From Anthoceros angustus (lineage: Eukaryota > Streptophyta > Anthocerotopsida > Anthocerotales > Anthocerotaceae): a stretch of DNA of 64,000 nucleotides. The stretch spans positions 2,294,001-2,358,000 of the forward strand of contig VJWM01000044.1 in assembly GCA_010909165.1 (NCBI GenBank), written 5' to 3'. This document shows positions 36,156 to 47,200 of this stretch, one piece after another; within the stretch, counting starts at the first letter, position 1; each line of letters opens with the position of its first letter. Made by a program: the position numbers and the translations under genes. The notes beneath the pieces were generated by a model, which was not told the DNA's origin, ran no database searches, and saw only the letters and a program-made list of their open reading frames with translations.

Positions 36156-36878
36156 TCATGTCACCTCCACAATGGTATCCAGAGGACCTGACCACTGATT
36201 CCGCACAGATCTCGCTCGCTTTACAACAACAGGTTTCGGTCTCGGCTTGTAAACATGTGGCTTGGCGGGGGCGGCCTCGCCTGATCTCCTGGATGGAGGA
36301 TGCAGCAGAACGCTACCTGACTTGGCCTCGGCAACTATTTGCGCGAGATACTGCTTAGAGATGACAAACTTCAGCGACGGCGCAGGGCCTTGCGAGCTAT
36401 CAGATCCGTCTGCAGGCGCATCGGATTCGGAGGAATCCTCAGACAAATCCTTCTTCTTGGCCCGCCTAGCCGGCTTCGGAACGAGGAAATACAAGCCTCC
36501 CCGCTCCAGGTAAGAGTCGCCACGCAGCACCTTGCCTTTTTGCCGCAACACCAGCGCGCTGGCCTGACAAACCGCGTGGTGCGGATGCCGAACCAGCAGG
36601 TCCGCGCACTTCATTCTCCGCGGAAACTCCAGCACCTGTCCATCCCGCATCAGAATCGTCACCACTGGCCTCTTCTCCTCCGACTTCACCCCGCTCTCTC
36701 CCGCCGCAGAATCCCCGCCAGCGCGCTTGGGTGCGTCCGCTACCGCGACGCTGAGGCAGGAGCCGAACATGATGGTGCGCCAAACCGCACGACCTGCTCC
36801 TCCGGCCTCGCCCTTGCCCTTCGCCGTGCCTTCAATGCCGCTCCCGCTCCCGCTCCCGCTCCCTCCTGCGTCCGCCAT
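36156..36878 (-). CDS. PADRE (DUF4228) domain protein, copy 2
   Basis: A single exon with 240 residues from the ATG at 36878, or 204 from the internal ATG at 36770, which begins MFGSCLSVAVA like copy 1 (MFG...). The extra N-terminus is a Gly/Ser-rich repeat and may not be translated. Core: VVTILMRDGQVLEFPRRMKCADLL, HHAVCQASALVLRQKGKVL and GGLYFLVPKP; then an acidic Ser stretch (SEDSSESDAPADGSDSS), SLKFVISKQYLAQIV and the C-terminal RNQWSGPLDTIVEVT. It shares all blocks with copy 1 and faces it across 2.6 kb, so the pair looks like an inverted duplication. Same likely role as copy 1. Confidence 0.8.
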   Translation of the reverse strand: MADAGGSGSGSGSGIEGTAKGKGEAGGAGRAVWRTIMFGSCLSVAVADAPKRAGGDSAAGESGVKSEEKRPVVTILMRDGQVLEFPRRMKCADLLVRHPHHAVCQASALVLRQKGKVLRGDSYLERGGLYFLVPKPARRAKKKDLSEDSSESDAPADGSDSSQGPAPSLKFVISKQYLAQIVAEAKSGSVLLHPPSRRSGEAAPAKPHVYKPRPKPVVVKRARSVRNQWSGPLDTIVEVT

Positions 36879-38157
36879 CGCTGCACATCGGCCGGCTGCA
36901 AACGCTGGATCCCTTCATGGCCTGGACGCGCATCAAAAGAACTGCAGAAAAGCTTATTTGACTGATATACAGGGCATCAGGCCACCGCTGAGCTCGCCAG
37001 ATGGAGGCATGTACAATAGTTTTTAAAGGCCCCCGAGAACCTTTGCCCGCGCCGGACTGCCGACTGCTCCGGGTGCCGAGGCGCCGAGTGAACACGGAGT
37101 CGACCAGATCGACTCGGCTTAGACTGCAGGGACCAGTCGTCGATCGCTCGACCAGTCGCCTCGACCAGTAGCTACGCCGACCACTCGGCCCGGCGGTGGA
37201 AGCTTCCGCGAGGATAGCGGTCGTTAACGTTTTGCCAAATTTAGCTCGCGCGGCTATGCTCGTCTTCGCCTTCATCCTCTCCACAGCGACCGCAGCCTGC
37301 TAAGTCTGGCTGAGCCTGGCTAATTTGGCGGGATAATTTGGGGGTGGTTTTAAGATGCTCTGGCTGTGTGGAAATTGGGTCGGAGATTCAGCAATCATGC
37401 TTGGCGTGATGGGATTGGGTCGAGATCGAGCAAGCTACTGTGCATCGGATGCCCTATTTCGAGCATCTTTCTTTCTAGGATTTTGTTGTATTTTTGTCTG
37501 GCGCTTGTATACCGTCCCTTCGGCTTTGGGATGTGCATTGCCTTGCCTCTGTCGGTGTGGGCATCTTGGGGCAAAGTTACGGACACACATTATTGTGGAA
37601 TTGTGAGCCTCAAGGCCTCGGGGAACAGTGGCCCCCAGAACATGGCACATGTGCTGAACGTTCCGGCGTCGGAGAAATCGCGGTATCAACGGGTTTGCGG
37701 AACACAGGGAAGGGGAGAATGATGAGACACACACCACGATTTATCGCGGTAACCATGGTTGCAAAATGGTACATTCGTTGCTTTTGGTCTCTTTAGGCAG
37801 AGGGAAAGAGGTTTCTAGATTGGAGTGCAGCGGCAGTCCCTGCCCGGCCCACAACCGGCAGCTGCCACCCTTGGGCCACAAACCCACAGCAGCCACCCTC
37901 GGAGCGCATCCCACAGCAGATATATAAATAAGGGCTCTCAAACACTGGGAATTACGCTCACATTCTTCAACGCACTGACCCGCCCTTCGTGAAGGAGCGC
38001 AACCAGACAGCTGCACCAATGTGCATGTGATGGACACCAACAACGCTTGACACCATCACTGAGCAGCTTCCCAAATAATCATCAACAGACGGCGTGCCGT
38101 GGGTGTTGACCAGTCAGCAGTAAAGATCGATGAGAGATTTGTTGAGACAGACTCTTC
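36879..38157. other. Intergenic interval
   Basis: Contains the upstream region of PADRE copy 2, including GACCAGTCG-type repeats (37085-37180), then DNA without a supported gene. A plus-strand frame at 37366-37722 is unrecognised. Confidence 0.4.
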
Positions 38158-39890
38158 CTACTTCACTGAATCACCTCCTTCGGCGTCACCACTCTCAAGC
38201 TGGAGCATATTGCATCTAATGGTGATATTACGGAATTCCTCAAGATTAAGCTGCAATACCGGCTTCGTATTAGAGGTGGAAAGACGAAATATGCGGCTCT
38301 GCCTGCACGGCACTGCATGTTTCCACAAAGGCAGCAGTGGAAGAAAGGGTGCCCACCTTGTTATCTTTATTTCTGTTGAAGAGGTTGATCATGTGATCAA
38401 GCTCCTGATCTGTCCAAGCAAAATCATGCGCTTCAGCAGCTCGCTTCAAGCTTGCCAAGGTGATGTTCCCTGTCATTCTATCTGCAAACCAAGGTTTGAG
38501 TCTGGCTACGGAGTCACAACCAGGATAAGCACGAAGTCATTCAAGAGAGAATGAAAATTACCATCAAAAAGTTCGTAAAAGTACTTCACGACCTCGTCCT
38601 CACCCAAAAGGATATCATTTCCGTTTTTCTGGCAGCAACCCTGGTTTGCTTAGAAGACTGCCCAAGCACCAGGATTGAATGGAATCAAAGTAAGGTGCAC
38701 CACATCAATACCTTCTTGGTCTGCCTCTTTTGCTTTGGTTTCCGACCATCTCGTGGAGAGGCTCTTTTTCTGCTACTACTGAGCAGAGGTGGCTCGGCTG
38801 ATTCCTTTCTGGTTTCAGACAAGGGCTCTCCCATTGACAAGGCAAGTGCCTGCCAGAACCAACATAACCTTAGCCTCTATATTGCCCCATCCACAGTCCA
38901 GCCATCCTTGCCCTGACTGAACTAGAATGTAAGCGCGGTATACCAACTTTTGTGCACAGTACCCCGCATCACGTGAGAAGAGTTCACCTTTTGCAGCTCA
39001 TCATCGGAATCGACGGACATGATTTCATCCGTCGGCTGGCTCGGCGTTGCAACAGAAGAAGCTCCTCCGGATGAGAACCCTTGCATCTTTCCTCCTGACA
39101 AGCGCCGTCTCCTCTGCACCAAGAAACAATAATACAAAAGACTTCAACAACTCCGCTTTGCACAGCACCAGTACAATAGCACCCCACCATCAATTGGCCG
39201 CCTGAAGACTCCGGACTCGACAAACGCAAAATTTGATGTCCCCTCTCACCAAACATAAGCAGCGAAATTCACCTTAGGCACCACATCTTTCAATGCTCCC
39301 AGCTTCTTAGCAGCACCGGAGAGCCGACGAGCTGTCCCAATTTTACCACCTCCCTTCATCGCTCCCGAATTACGTCTCCTCTTCTGTAGGGGAAGGTAGG
39401 GCTTGACATTCAGTTAAGGAGCTGACCACCTGACCATAACCAAAGCCTCTCAAACCACTACCTGCGGTCTAACGTCGACGTCACCATCCTCCTCCTCCTC
39501 ATCTACATCCTCCTCCTCCTCCTCCTCCTCCTGCTGCTCCCTCTCGTCCTCATCTTGCTCGTCGCCGCTCGGGTCGTATTCAGCATCCCGCTGCGCTACC
39601 AGGTCTGGCTCCCCATCCGACTCTTGCGATTCATCGTCACCGGAGCTGCTACTGAGATCCTTCAAAACCTTGCGGCCCCCGTCCGCGGTGCGCAGCCTGG
39701 CTGATCGCCTGGGAGCGTCTCCCGGCAACGCCCGTTTGGTAGCATTCTTGCCCTTCTTCGCGGGTGGAGAAGAAGTCGGGCCCCTCGGTGGGTGCAAATC
39801 CAGCGCAGCGAGCACCGCATTATTCTCCTGGATGCGCTTCAGCCGCTGAAGCTCGTACTCTGTGAGCTTGTCGTCGCCTTCCCGCTCCAT
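38158..39890 (-). CDS. Acidic/basic nuclear-type protein with C-terminal centrin-like EF-hands, 7 exons
   Basis: Exons in transcript order: 39890-39462, 39383-39273, 39113-38988, 38849-38712, 38628-38562, 38481-38357 and 38250-38158; 362 residues, phases consistent. The N-terminus has an LTEYELQRLKRIQENNAVL motif of the kind found at the start of WDR76-like chromatin proteins, followed by basic patches (KKGKNATKR, RRSARLR) and a long Asp/Glu block (about residues 95-140). The middle is Lys/Arg/Ser-rich, NLS-like. The end is calmodulin-like: EDEVVKYFYELFDDRMTGN is the entry to a first EF-hand, MTGNITLASLKRAAEA follows it, and a second loop NRNKDNKLNLEE (about 327-338) closes with FRNITIRCNML. 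It could be a calcium-responsive chromatin or DNA-repair factor (inference). Exon 4 is the least certain: its intron contains a coding-looking frame. Confidence 0.75.
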
Positions 39891-41559
39891 TCATTCCACA
39901 TGCCACAGGGCACAGAATGTCGAGAGTCTGCCAGTGTGAAAAGCAAAAGTTACAATTACGGATTCGATGTGAATCGAACTGACCTGAGTATGCTGAGTAT
40001 GGCACACCATTTGGGTTATCAATAATAATGAGCATAAATTATAATAATCTATCATTTGGGTTATCAATAATAATGAGCATAAATTATATAATAAAAATTA
40101 TTATTATTATATATATTGCACCCAAGGGTGATTTGGTATTAATTAATTAAAATTAAAAATCTAGAAATTATTATACTTAAAATAGCCAATATGTAAAAAT
40201 TTACAAGTTTAAGATACCAAAAACAAGGAGACTAGGGTTCGTGTGGAAAATTAGGGCCCCTTTAAGGGAGGCCTATACATATCTATTCATTCTATATAAT
40301 ACCTATGTAGTATTCTAATGAATGTTGAAATTTGATAAAAATTATTTTTCATAAATTATTGAAATTTTGAAAAAACAATATTTATGTTGGACCTTATTTT
40401 TTTCAAAAACTAATTATTTCGGCATTACCCTTCTAAACCACCCCTCGGAGTACATATTAACCAAATGATTAATAATTAATTTTATATTTATAAAATTATG
40501 TAATTTATTCTATAATATAAAAACTTAATATTTAGTTGTGTATCGAATATCTATTTATAATCTTTTAACAATTATTAGGTATTGGTATTTTACAATTACG
40601 ATTGATTTATTTTTATATTGAATTTCCTGCCTTAAATTGTTCACTCAAGGGAACCTGCCATGCCCCTATGGACAAGAGGCCTATGTATGGTGTATCAAAG
40701 AGGGTCATTCCAAGAAAATTTTGTCCAAGCGTATTTCACATATGTAATAAACTTTCTCTTCTTTTCTTCTACACTCCTTTCACAAATTTTCAAGTTTGTC
40801 CAAAACACGCTCTCCTCAATTTCAAAGATATTCTTAGAATGAGAAATCCCTGAGTGCCGACAATTCGGGCCTTCTTGCACTTGGAATATTAGGTTGTTTA
40901 TTTGTGGGAGGACTTCAGCCTAACTTCCAATGTTGCCTTGGCTAGGGCTTACCAATGTCACAGAATTTGCTGCTTCAAGGGAGTTTGTCGAAGTGCAAGA
41001 TTATATCCCTCAAACGTGAAATTGAGTCTCTTAAAACATTTCATTTCTCCCTCTATAGCCTATGTTGTGGCAATGCTTGATGATTCAAAAGATTCTCCAA
41101 GATTCTCATGAGGAACAAAGTCTCTCTTTAGCCCAACTTTTCTTCTCTCATTCTCTTTTCATACTAGGCTTACTCACTTTCATATTAGGCTTAGCCCAAC
41201 CAAAGAAGGCGGCTGACCGATTCACAATTGTCAAGCTTAGTGACTTAGGTTCCTAAGAGTTTGTCTCTCTTTCTCAAAGGTCATTGCTCTTTTTACAGTT
41301 TGTCGCGATGAATATGAGAATGTTAGAATCTCTGGGCCAGCTTCTTATTATTGATCTATGGAGAGATTTTTAACTAGGAATTTTTATTTTTCAATAGTTA
41401 TTTTAATTCTTTTAATTAATGTAAAACCTTTACCTCTAAGAAATCTTATGCTGAAGTGGCAACCACTTTCCAAAATACAAATGGGCGAGGAACCACGATT
41501 CATTTTCAGATAATTTTAGAAGAATATATAGCAATCCTTCTCGGCGGACGGAAACGGAG
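39891..41559. other. AT-rich insertion-like DNA
   Basis: Composition turns strongly AT-rich from about 39990 to 41520. A 41-base direct duplication (TCATTTGGGTTATCAATAAT... at about 40010 and 40051) lies at its left edge. Short frames (40602-40853, 40902-41111) look like chance. The island separates the EF-hand gene from a broken copy of its own first exon. Confidence 0.6.
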
Positions 41560-41770
41560 CCGGGGCGCTGGGAGGATGCAAATCCGGCGACGCTAGCACC
41601 GCAGTTTGTCTCCATCTCCTGGATGCCCTTCAGCCGCTGAAGCTCGTACTATTCGAGCTTCGTCTTCGCCTTCCCGTTCGATTCATTCCACAGGGCACAG
41701 AGTGTCAAGAGTCTGCCAGTGTGACAAGTAAAGTTGCAATTACGAATCCGTGTGAATCGAACCGACCCGG
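41560..41770 (-). pseudogene. Broken duplicate of exon 1 and promoter of the EF-hand gene
   Basis: The plus-strand text at 41560-41770 closely follows 39770-39985, including CAGCCGCTGAAGCTCGTACT, the CACAGGGCACAGA block and AGAGTCTGCCAGTGTGA. In the copy the start codon ATGGAG has become ATCGAA, and the Glu of the LTEYEL motif has become a TAG stop. The rest of the gene is not present. Same orientation as the parent. Confidence 0.75.
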
Positions 41771-41889
41771 AGTGCATTGGACGCCACGAACATGAAGTCA
41801 CAAATGTTGAAGTCATTAAGTTACCTCCCAGTCTGCGCTAAATACATACATAGATTTCATCCACAGAAGGCGAAAATGTTCATTTCATA

Positions 41890-42990
41890 CGTTTACATAG
41901 TCCTCGAATCAGAATTACAAAAGTAGACATACAGACGAGTCTGTGTTTCTAGGTTCGTCTCCCAAGCAACCTGCCACAAGTTTTGCGCCAGGCGTCCATC
42001 CATGGACTTTTTGATAGTAGCAAACAGCAAGGGAGCCGGGCCATCCACATGGAAAGTGCGGTCCACATCCAGAAACACCTCCACCTGCACCTCCTTCCTT
42101 CAACTTTCTCAAATCTTCGACGTACCTGATACCCCAGTAGTCTCGGCAGACATCAGCGGCAGCTACGACCACCAAAGCGGATGGCACCGCAGTGTCAGTA
42201 AAATCCTTCGAGCCGAAGGACTCTGCACGAAGGATGTGTACCTGCTGGCAACCTCCGGCAGATGATCCCTCACGAAATAGTCACAAAATTAATGAGCAAT
42301 TCGGGGAAAATGGCGAGCTCAGCTCTCTTCTCCTCCGGAAAGCAGCTGCCAAGCATGCCGGGGCATGCCTTAGTCAAGGTATCACAGATGAGAGATGGTG
42401 ACAACTTTAGTGATGTGCACTACTACAGGACTTACCATGCCATCACCAACACGAGCCCACGGCGGCGATGGGTTTCAGGTGTTGAGTTGGTTCAGGCGAT
42501 GAGTTTCAGACTGCCATAACACCCACATGATGTGTGATGTTTGCACCAGCAGTGTCCCCCATAATGAAGCAGGGAGCGACAGAACAAGGTACGAAATTCC
42601 GACATTTCCCTTCAAGCTACCTCAAAGCCTTGAAGCTGTCCTCAGATGGCACAGGGTACTTGCACTGAGGAGTTCTGTGGCATTCTCCTGAATCCACAAC
42701 GACCTGTGCCATTCCGATCCCGCTTCATCCTGACAGTCTTTTGACCAATGTCCGGCACAGCTGATCATACATAAGCATGTCCGGACTCCCTCGCACAAAA
42801 CCACTTCCATGGACAAAGACAACCACCGGGAATGTGCCAGCTGATGGCCTCCTGCGCCCCAGAGCCGCAACCAGATATTTCAATCCCCTTCAGCTACGAC
42901 ATCCTTGCTCAGAACCCTATCAACCGGCGCCTCATTTTCCGGGAACCCACCCGCGCTACCCTCTTCAACCTGTTCAGGCCGGCATGACAA
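41890..42990 (-). pseudogene. Decayed GID1/CXE-type carboxylesterase (alpha/beta-hydrolase)
   Basis: In family order: APVDRVLSKDVVAEGD (about 42860-42910), PVVVFVHGSGFVRGSPD and YDQLCRTLVKRL (42740-42820; the usual oxyanion HGGG reads HGSG), CKYPVPSEDSFKALR (42610-42655), IMGDTAGANITHHVGVMA (about 42510-42575), ALVVVAAADVCRDYWGIRYVEDLRKLKEG (42100-42185) and VQVEVFLDVDRTFHVDGPAP (42030-42090). Lesions: a TGA after VAEGD, frame breaks between KRLSG and VVVD, a one-base shift between LRKLKEG and VQVEVF, and a Thr where the catalytic Ser of GDSAG should be. Intact members hydrolyse short esters or, as GID1, bind gibberellin. This copy is dead. Confidence 0.75.
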
Positions 42991-43026
42991 AATGTTACAC
43001 CAAATCGGCAGACGACGTCCTCCGCG

Positions 43027-43719
43027 TCACTCGGGCTCTTCTTCTGCGCGGGATTGCGCTTCCATCTCCTCGCCAGCCTCCTGCGCAGGCCCCTGCACGT
43101 CTTCCCCAGATCCATCCTCTGCCCTTGGTTCCTCGGCTGCGGGTGCCGCTCTATCCGGCTCCCTCAGCTGGTCGCTGATGAACTCCTCCAACACAATCTC
43201 CATCAACCGCAACGCTCTGGGACCTAGCACACCAGCGTAGGCTTCGTCTCCGCAAGTCCGAAACCTCTGCAGAGCCATCTTTTTGATGCCCACGATGAGG
43301 TCGAGCCTGGAGCCTGTCAGGGACTCGACCCACGCCCTGTCCGTCTCTGTCACCTCATGGACATGCTCGTGGTCCACCTTGGCCTTCTTCTTCGGTCGAC
43401 CTTCTTTTTCCTCCGGCTCACCACTGACTCCTTCCGGCTCAAATGCCTGAGGGCCAGGGCTCGGCTCTTCTCCCGCCTCCAGCGAGTCCTGGCTCGAACC
43501 GGTTGGCATATTTTCATTAGCAGGAGCAAGCTTTGGTGAGCTGGCCGACGGCGGCGTTTCATCAGGCTGTTTAGGTCTTCGGTACTTCCGGACTCTGGGA
43601 GGCTTGCTTCCTGCTTCTCGTTCGCGCTTCTTCGTCATGTTGCCAACCTTTTTAACGTTCTCTGAGCATGGGGACTTGTGGTCACTCTGCTCGTTAGTAG
43701 CCTCGCAATTCGACGCCAT
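43027..43719 (-). CDS. Uncharacterised charged protein with NLS-like motif
   Basis: A single frame of 230 residues starts MASNCEATNEQSDHKS. The first 110 residues are Lys/Pro/Ser/Glu-rich and disordered, with basic clusters TKKREREAGSKPPRVRKYRR and RPKKKAKV. Residues about 120-185 are predicted helical (DRAWVESLTGSRLDLIVGIKKMALQRF and LRLMEIVLEEFISDQLRE) and may be the only folded part. The tail is Glu/Ala-rich. I do not recognise the family; a nuclear location is inferred from the basic motifs. Divergent from REV1, with 514 bases between start codons. It immediately follows the dead carboxylesterase, which is on the same strand. Confidence 0.55.
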   Translation of the reverse strand: MASNCEATNEQSDHKSPCSENVKKVGNMTKKREREAGSKPPRVRKYRRPKQPDETPPSASSPKLAPANENMPTGSSQDSLEAGEEPSPGPQAFEPEGVSGEPEEKEGRPKKKAKVDHEHVHEVTETDRAWVESLTGSRLDLIVGIKKMALQRFRTCGDEAYAGVLGPRALRLMEIVLEEFISDQLREPDRAAPAAEEPRAEDGSGEDVQGPAQEAGEEMEAQSRAEEEPE

Positions 43720-44233
43720 CTCCTCATCGTGGTGGTCTGCCAGGGTCTTCCGATGTACGTATATACTGTGCCAGAACCCTAGGGCCTAGGTACCATGTAG
43801 CCACCAGAGCTGCGCAATTGGTAGTCATCCAATTCCAGGCCACGCTTCCAGCTCAGGATGAGACCTCGATGTCTCACGGAAACCTAAATTTCACCGACAA
43901 TCCATCTACAGCCTCACCGGCCATGCTGTAATGAAGGTGAGCTCGTACACTGGAATCAGCTCACATATAGCCTTGCCAGCCAGCTCAAACATACCGAGAA
44001 TCGTGAGCTCAATTGCTGCCCCTGAGCAGGAAGCGCTTCCCAGCTGCCAAGCCGTCAGGAAAACCTGGCGTGGCAAGTTGCAGCGGGCAGGTCCATGAGG
44101 CTGTGCTGAAACCGGAGTGGACATAACATCAGTTATTCCAGATTTTGATTTTTCGAATTTGCAAAATGCTTCAGGGACGGTAACGTTCGAGCTGGCTACT
44201 TTCAGAATTGGACTTTTCGTGTGGAATTGCAGC
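43720..44233. promoter_or_regulatory. Divergent upstream region of the charged-protein and REV1 genes
   Basis: This is 514 bases between oppositely directed start codons. No clear TATA box. The only long frame here runs antisense to REV1 exon 1 and is not convincing. Confidence 0.4.
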
Positions 44234-47200
44234 ATGGCAAATTCTGCGTCGCGGAAGAGGAAATTGGAGGATGAACATGGGCAGGAGGAGGAGGCAACGC
44301 ACAAGGCCAGGCAAGGTGGAGGAATGGCCTGGGGACCTTCCCGAGCTGCCACCGCCGCCCAGCGCAAGCCCAGAAAGGATGATGAGATTGGGTTTGGGGA
44401 TTTTGACAGGTCTGGCTTCTGTGCAGGTGAATTTGTGGGGAGAAATGCTTGAAGAATTGGTGCTTCTTGCTAACTCCTGTGGTTCATGGTAGGTATATGT
44501 CCGAGAAGATTCGGAAGCTACGGGGGCAATTTGATGTGGACGCATCCAACAGCTTGTTAAGGTTCAATGAATTTTTGTGGAGAAACTCTTTCCAGCGAAG
44601 AGGATGATGTTGGAAAGGTGTGTTCTTATACAAGCATTGGTCTGGACATACAGTGGCCCAAATTCTGCTGTGGCAGCTCGGCATTCTCTCCAGAGCCCTG
44701 CGAAGGGTCTAGCTTCGGGGGATTCCAGAAGCTTGTTCGCAGGAGTTTCAATTTATGTGGATGGATTCACCATCCCTTCCCATCAGGCAACTTTCTGCTT
44801 CGAGGCATTTGTAAGAATACTGTGGTTATTCCGTGGGCTTCGCTGATGGTGTTTTGGGCTGCTGTCAGGAACTACGTCACCTTATGCTCCAATATGGGGG
44901 AGTCTTCGAGAATTATTTTTCAAGATCACGAGTGACTCATGTCATCTGCAGCACCCTGCCTGATAGCAAGATAAAGGACCCCAAGTGGGTGCAGAATATC
45001 CTGGACTAATTGTTCAGCGATCTGCTTTCCTGCTTCACCCAGTTGATGTGTTTTTCTTTGTTCTCGTGTAGGTTACTGAGCAGAGGGCTGCCGATTTTGA
45101 AACCCAGCTGGATACTAGACAGCATCAAGGCTGGAAAACTCCTTTCTTGTAAGTGGGACTCCATCACGTGCTTGGATATGTTTTTAGGAGGCCAGAGCCG
45201 ATCATCACATGTTTGAAAACGAGGGTCTGTAAGTGCTCAGCTACATTGTGTCAAACTATATGGGGAAAGTTTGAAATGAATTCTGTGTTTCCAGTTGCTG
45301 GTCATGAATTGGAGCGCATTGCGTATCAGCACCCTCATCAGCGGACACTCCCTACTTCATTCCTCCCTTCTAAGGACTGTGAAGGCCTCAAAGACCCCAG
45401 CCACATGGAGCTCCTGAGTGTATCTGAAGCACATGAAGGATCTGATGAGTTCCATGACAGCACTGATAAACCTGATGAAAACGAGGGCCTTGAATGCCTA
45501 GACGATATGGGTTTGCACATTGATGAGATTCAGCATGTTATGGAGGATCAGGAGGAGGAGGAATACCACCTGCCTAAGGATGTGCTCGAGGAAAGAACTT
45601 ATCTGGCATGCGGTTCAGCTCAAGACATTCAAGAAGAACAGGCGATCTCTGTGGAGGAGCGTGCTGCACCAAATCTTGCAACTGAAAGCACAGAAAGTTT
45701 GATAAAGAGGAAGCTTGTAGAGGGCGGATTGGGAACAAAAGAAAACTCTCACAGGGGTCCCCGTTCACATTCAACTTTGGGCGATCCCAAGTTTGTTCAG
45801 AATTATTACAAGGCAAGTGCCTACTTCTTTCATACGACATTGCTATTGATGGTCTTGAGTGTCAACGCAGTCATAGAAATTTACTGAGCTTCTCTCCCAA
45901 CAGCAGTTTCAATGTTTGCATGCAGTTCTCAAGACTTCACTTCATTGGAACTTGGCGAGATCGCTACAAGCAATTGTTTGGGGATAAAGTGCGTCAGGCA
46001 GGAAAAGAGCCAAGTATTTCTGCTGATCCATCGGCGAATTCTGCGATTGTGCACATTGACATGGTACATGCAGCTACCAGAAATCATCTTCCTGCAGTGT
46101 CGATGACTACATCTTCTTGGTCTCTTCGGTGAATCCTGCTTGCCAATGCAGGACTGTTTCTTCGTATCAGTGGTGATTCGAAACCGACCTGACTTGAGTG
46201 GAAAGCCCGTGGCTGTATGTCATTCTGATAGTGCTCAGGGGACAGCTGAGATATCATCGGCAAACTATCCTGCTCGGGCCTTTGGTTTGTGAAAATCCAG
46301 AATTCCTCACCCCCCGCCTGCTACCCCCCTGCCCCTCTGCTATTGCCATCTAACAGCTTTCTCATGAATGATCATGTCTCACAGGGATTTCGGCTGGAAT
46401 GTTTGTGAAGACGGCCAAATCCAAATGTCCACATCTTGAAATTGTGCCTTACGATTTTGAAGGTTACGAGCAGGTTTTCATCTGATAAGACTGAAGGACA
46501 TGACCTTCCTGATACTGCCCCAACTTGACCACCCTCATTAGGGTTACTGATAATCATGAATCATGAACTTGGTTCAGGTTGCAGAGCAGTTCTATCGCAT
46601 ACTACATCAACGCTCTAGTAACATTCAGGTAATGCGGCTGGGTATCTCCTTTTCTAAGCTAGCTACCTTTGAATGGATCCTTGTGACAATGTTCAAATGT
46701 GTTGCAGGCTGTCAGCTGTGACGAGGCATACTTGGATGTCACTGGCTTAGGTGATCCCGATGTCATTGCAGCTGCCTTAAGGCAGGAGGTTTTCTCGGCA
46801 ACTAAATGCACCGCTAGTGCTGGTATTGGGGGTAATAAGTTGCTGGCTCGTTTGGCAACATCCAAAGCAAAACCAAATGGGCAGTACCATATATTGCCTG
46901 ATCAGGTATACTCCAGCAGAGTTTTGATCAGCTTGTTTCCCATAGGTGCAAGGCTGTTTTTGTCCCACCCAATGCTCAGTGCTTGATCCATGCAGGTAGA
47001 GCAGTTCATTGCCAACCTTCCTGTGGGAGACCTGCCTGGGGTAGGGGGCGCTCTGGAAGAAAAGTTGAAGGGAATGGGTATTGCGAACTGTCGTCAATTG
47101 CAGGCCTCATCCAAGGTAAACCTGCACGACAGTGTCTGACATGGCAGACATGCCGCATCCAAGCGAGATACGTTAGTTCCACTTCCATAAGAACTTAGAT

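Noticed and set aside
43906-44367. Minus-strand open frame of 153 codons over the start of REV1
   Set aside because: Antisense to REV1 exon 1 and its promoter, and no recognisable protein content.
45813-45925. Alternative GT donor for REV1 intron 6
   Set aside because: Any GT choice breaks the phase to SRLHFIGTWRDRY. The GC donor AG|GCAAGT fits perfectly.
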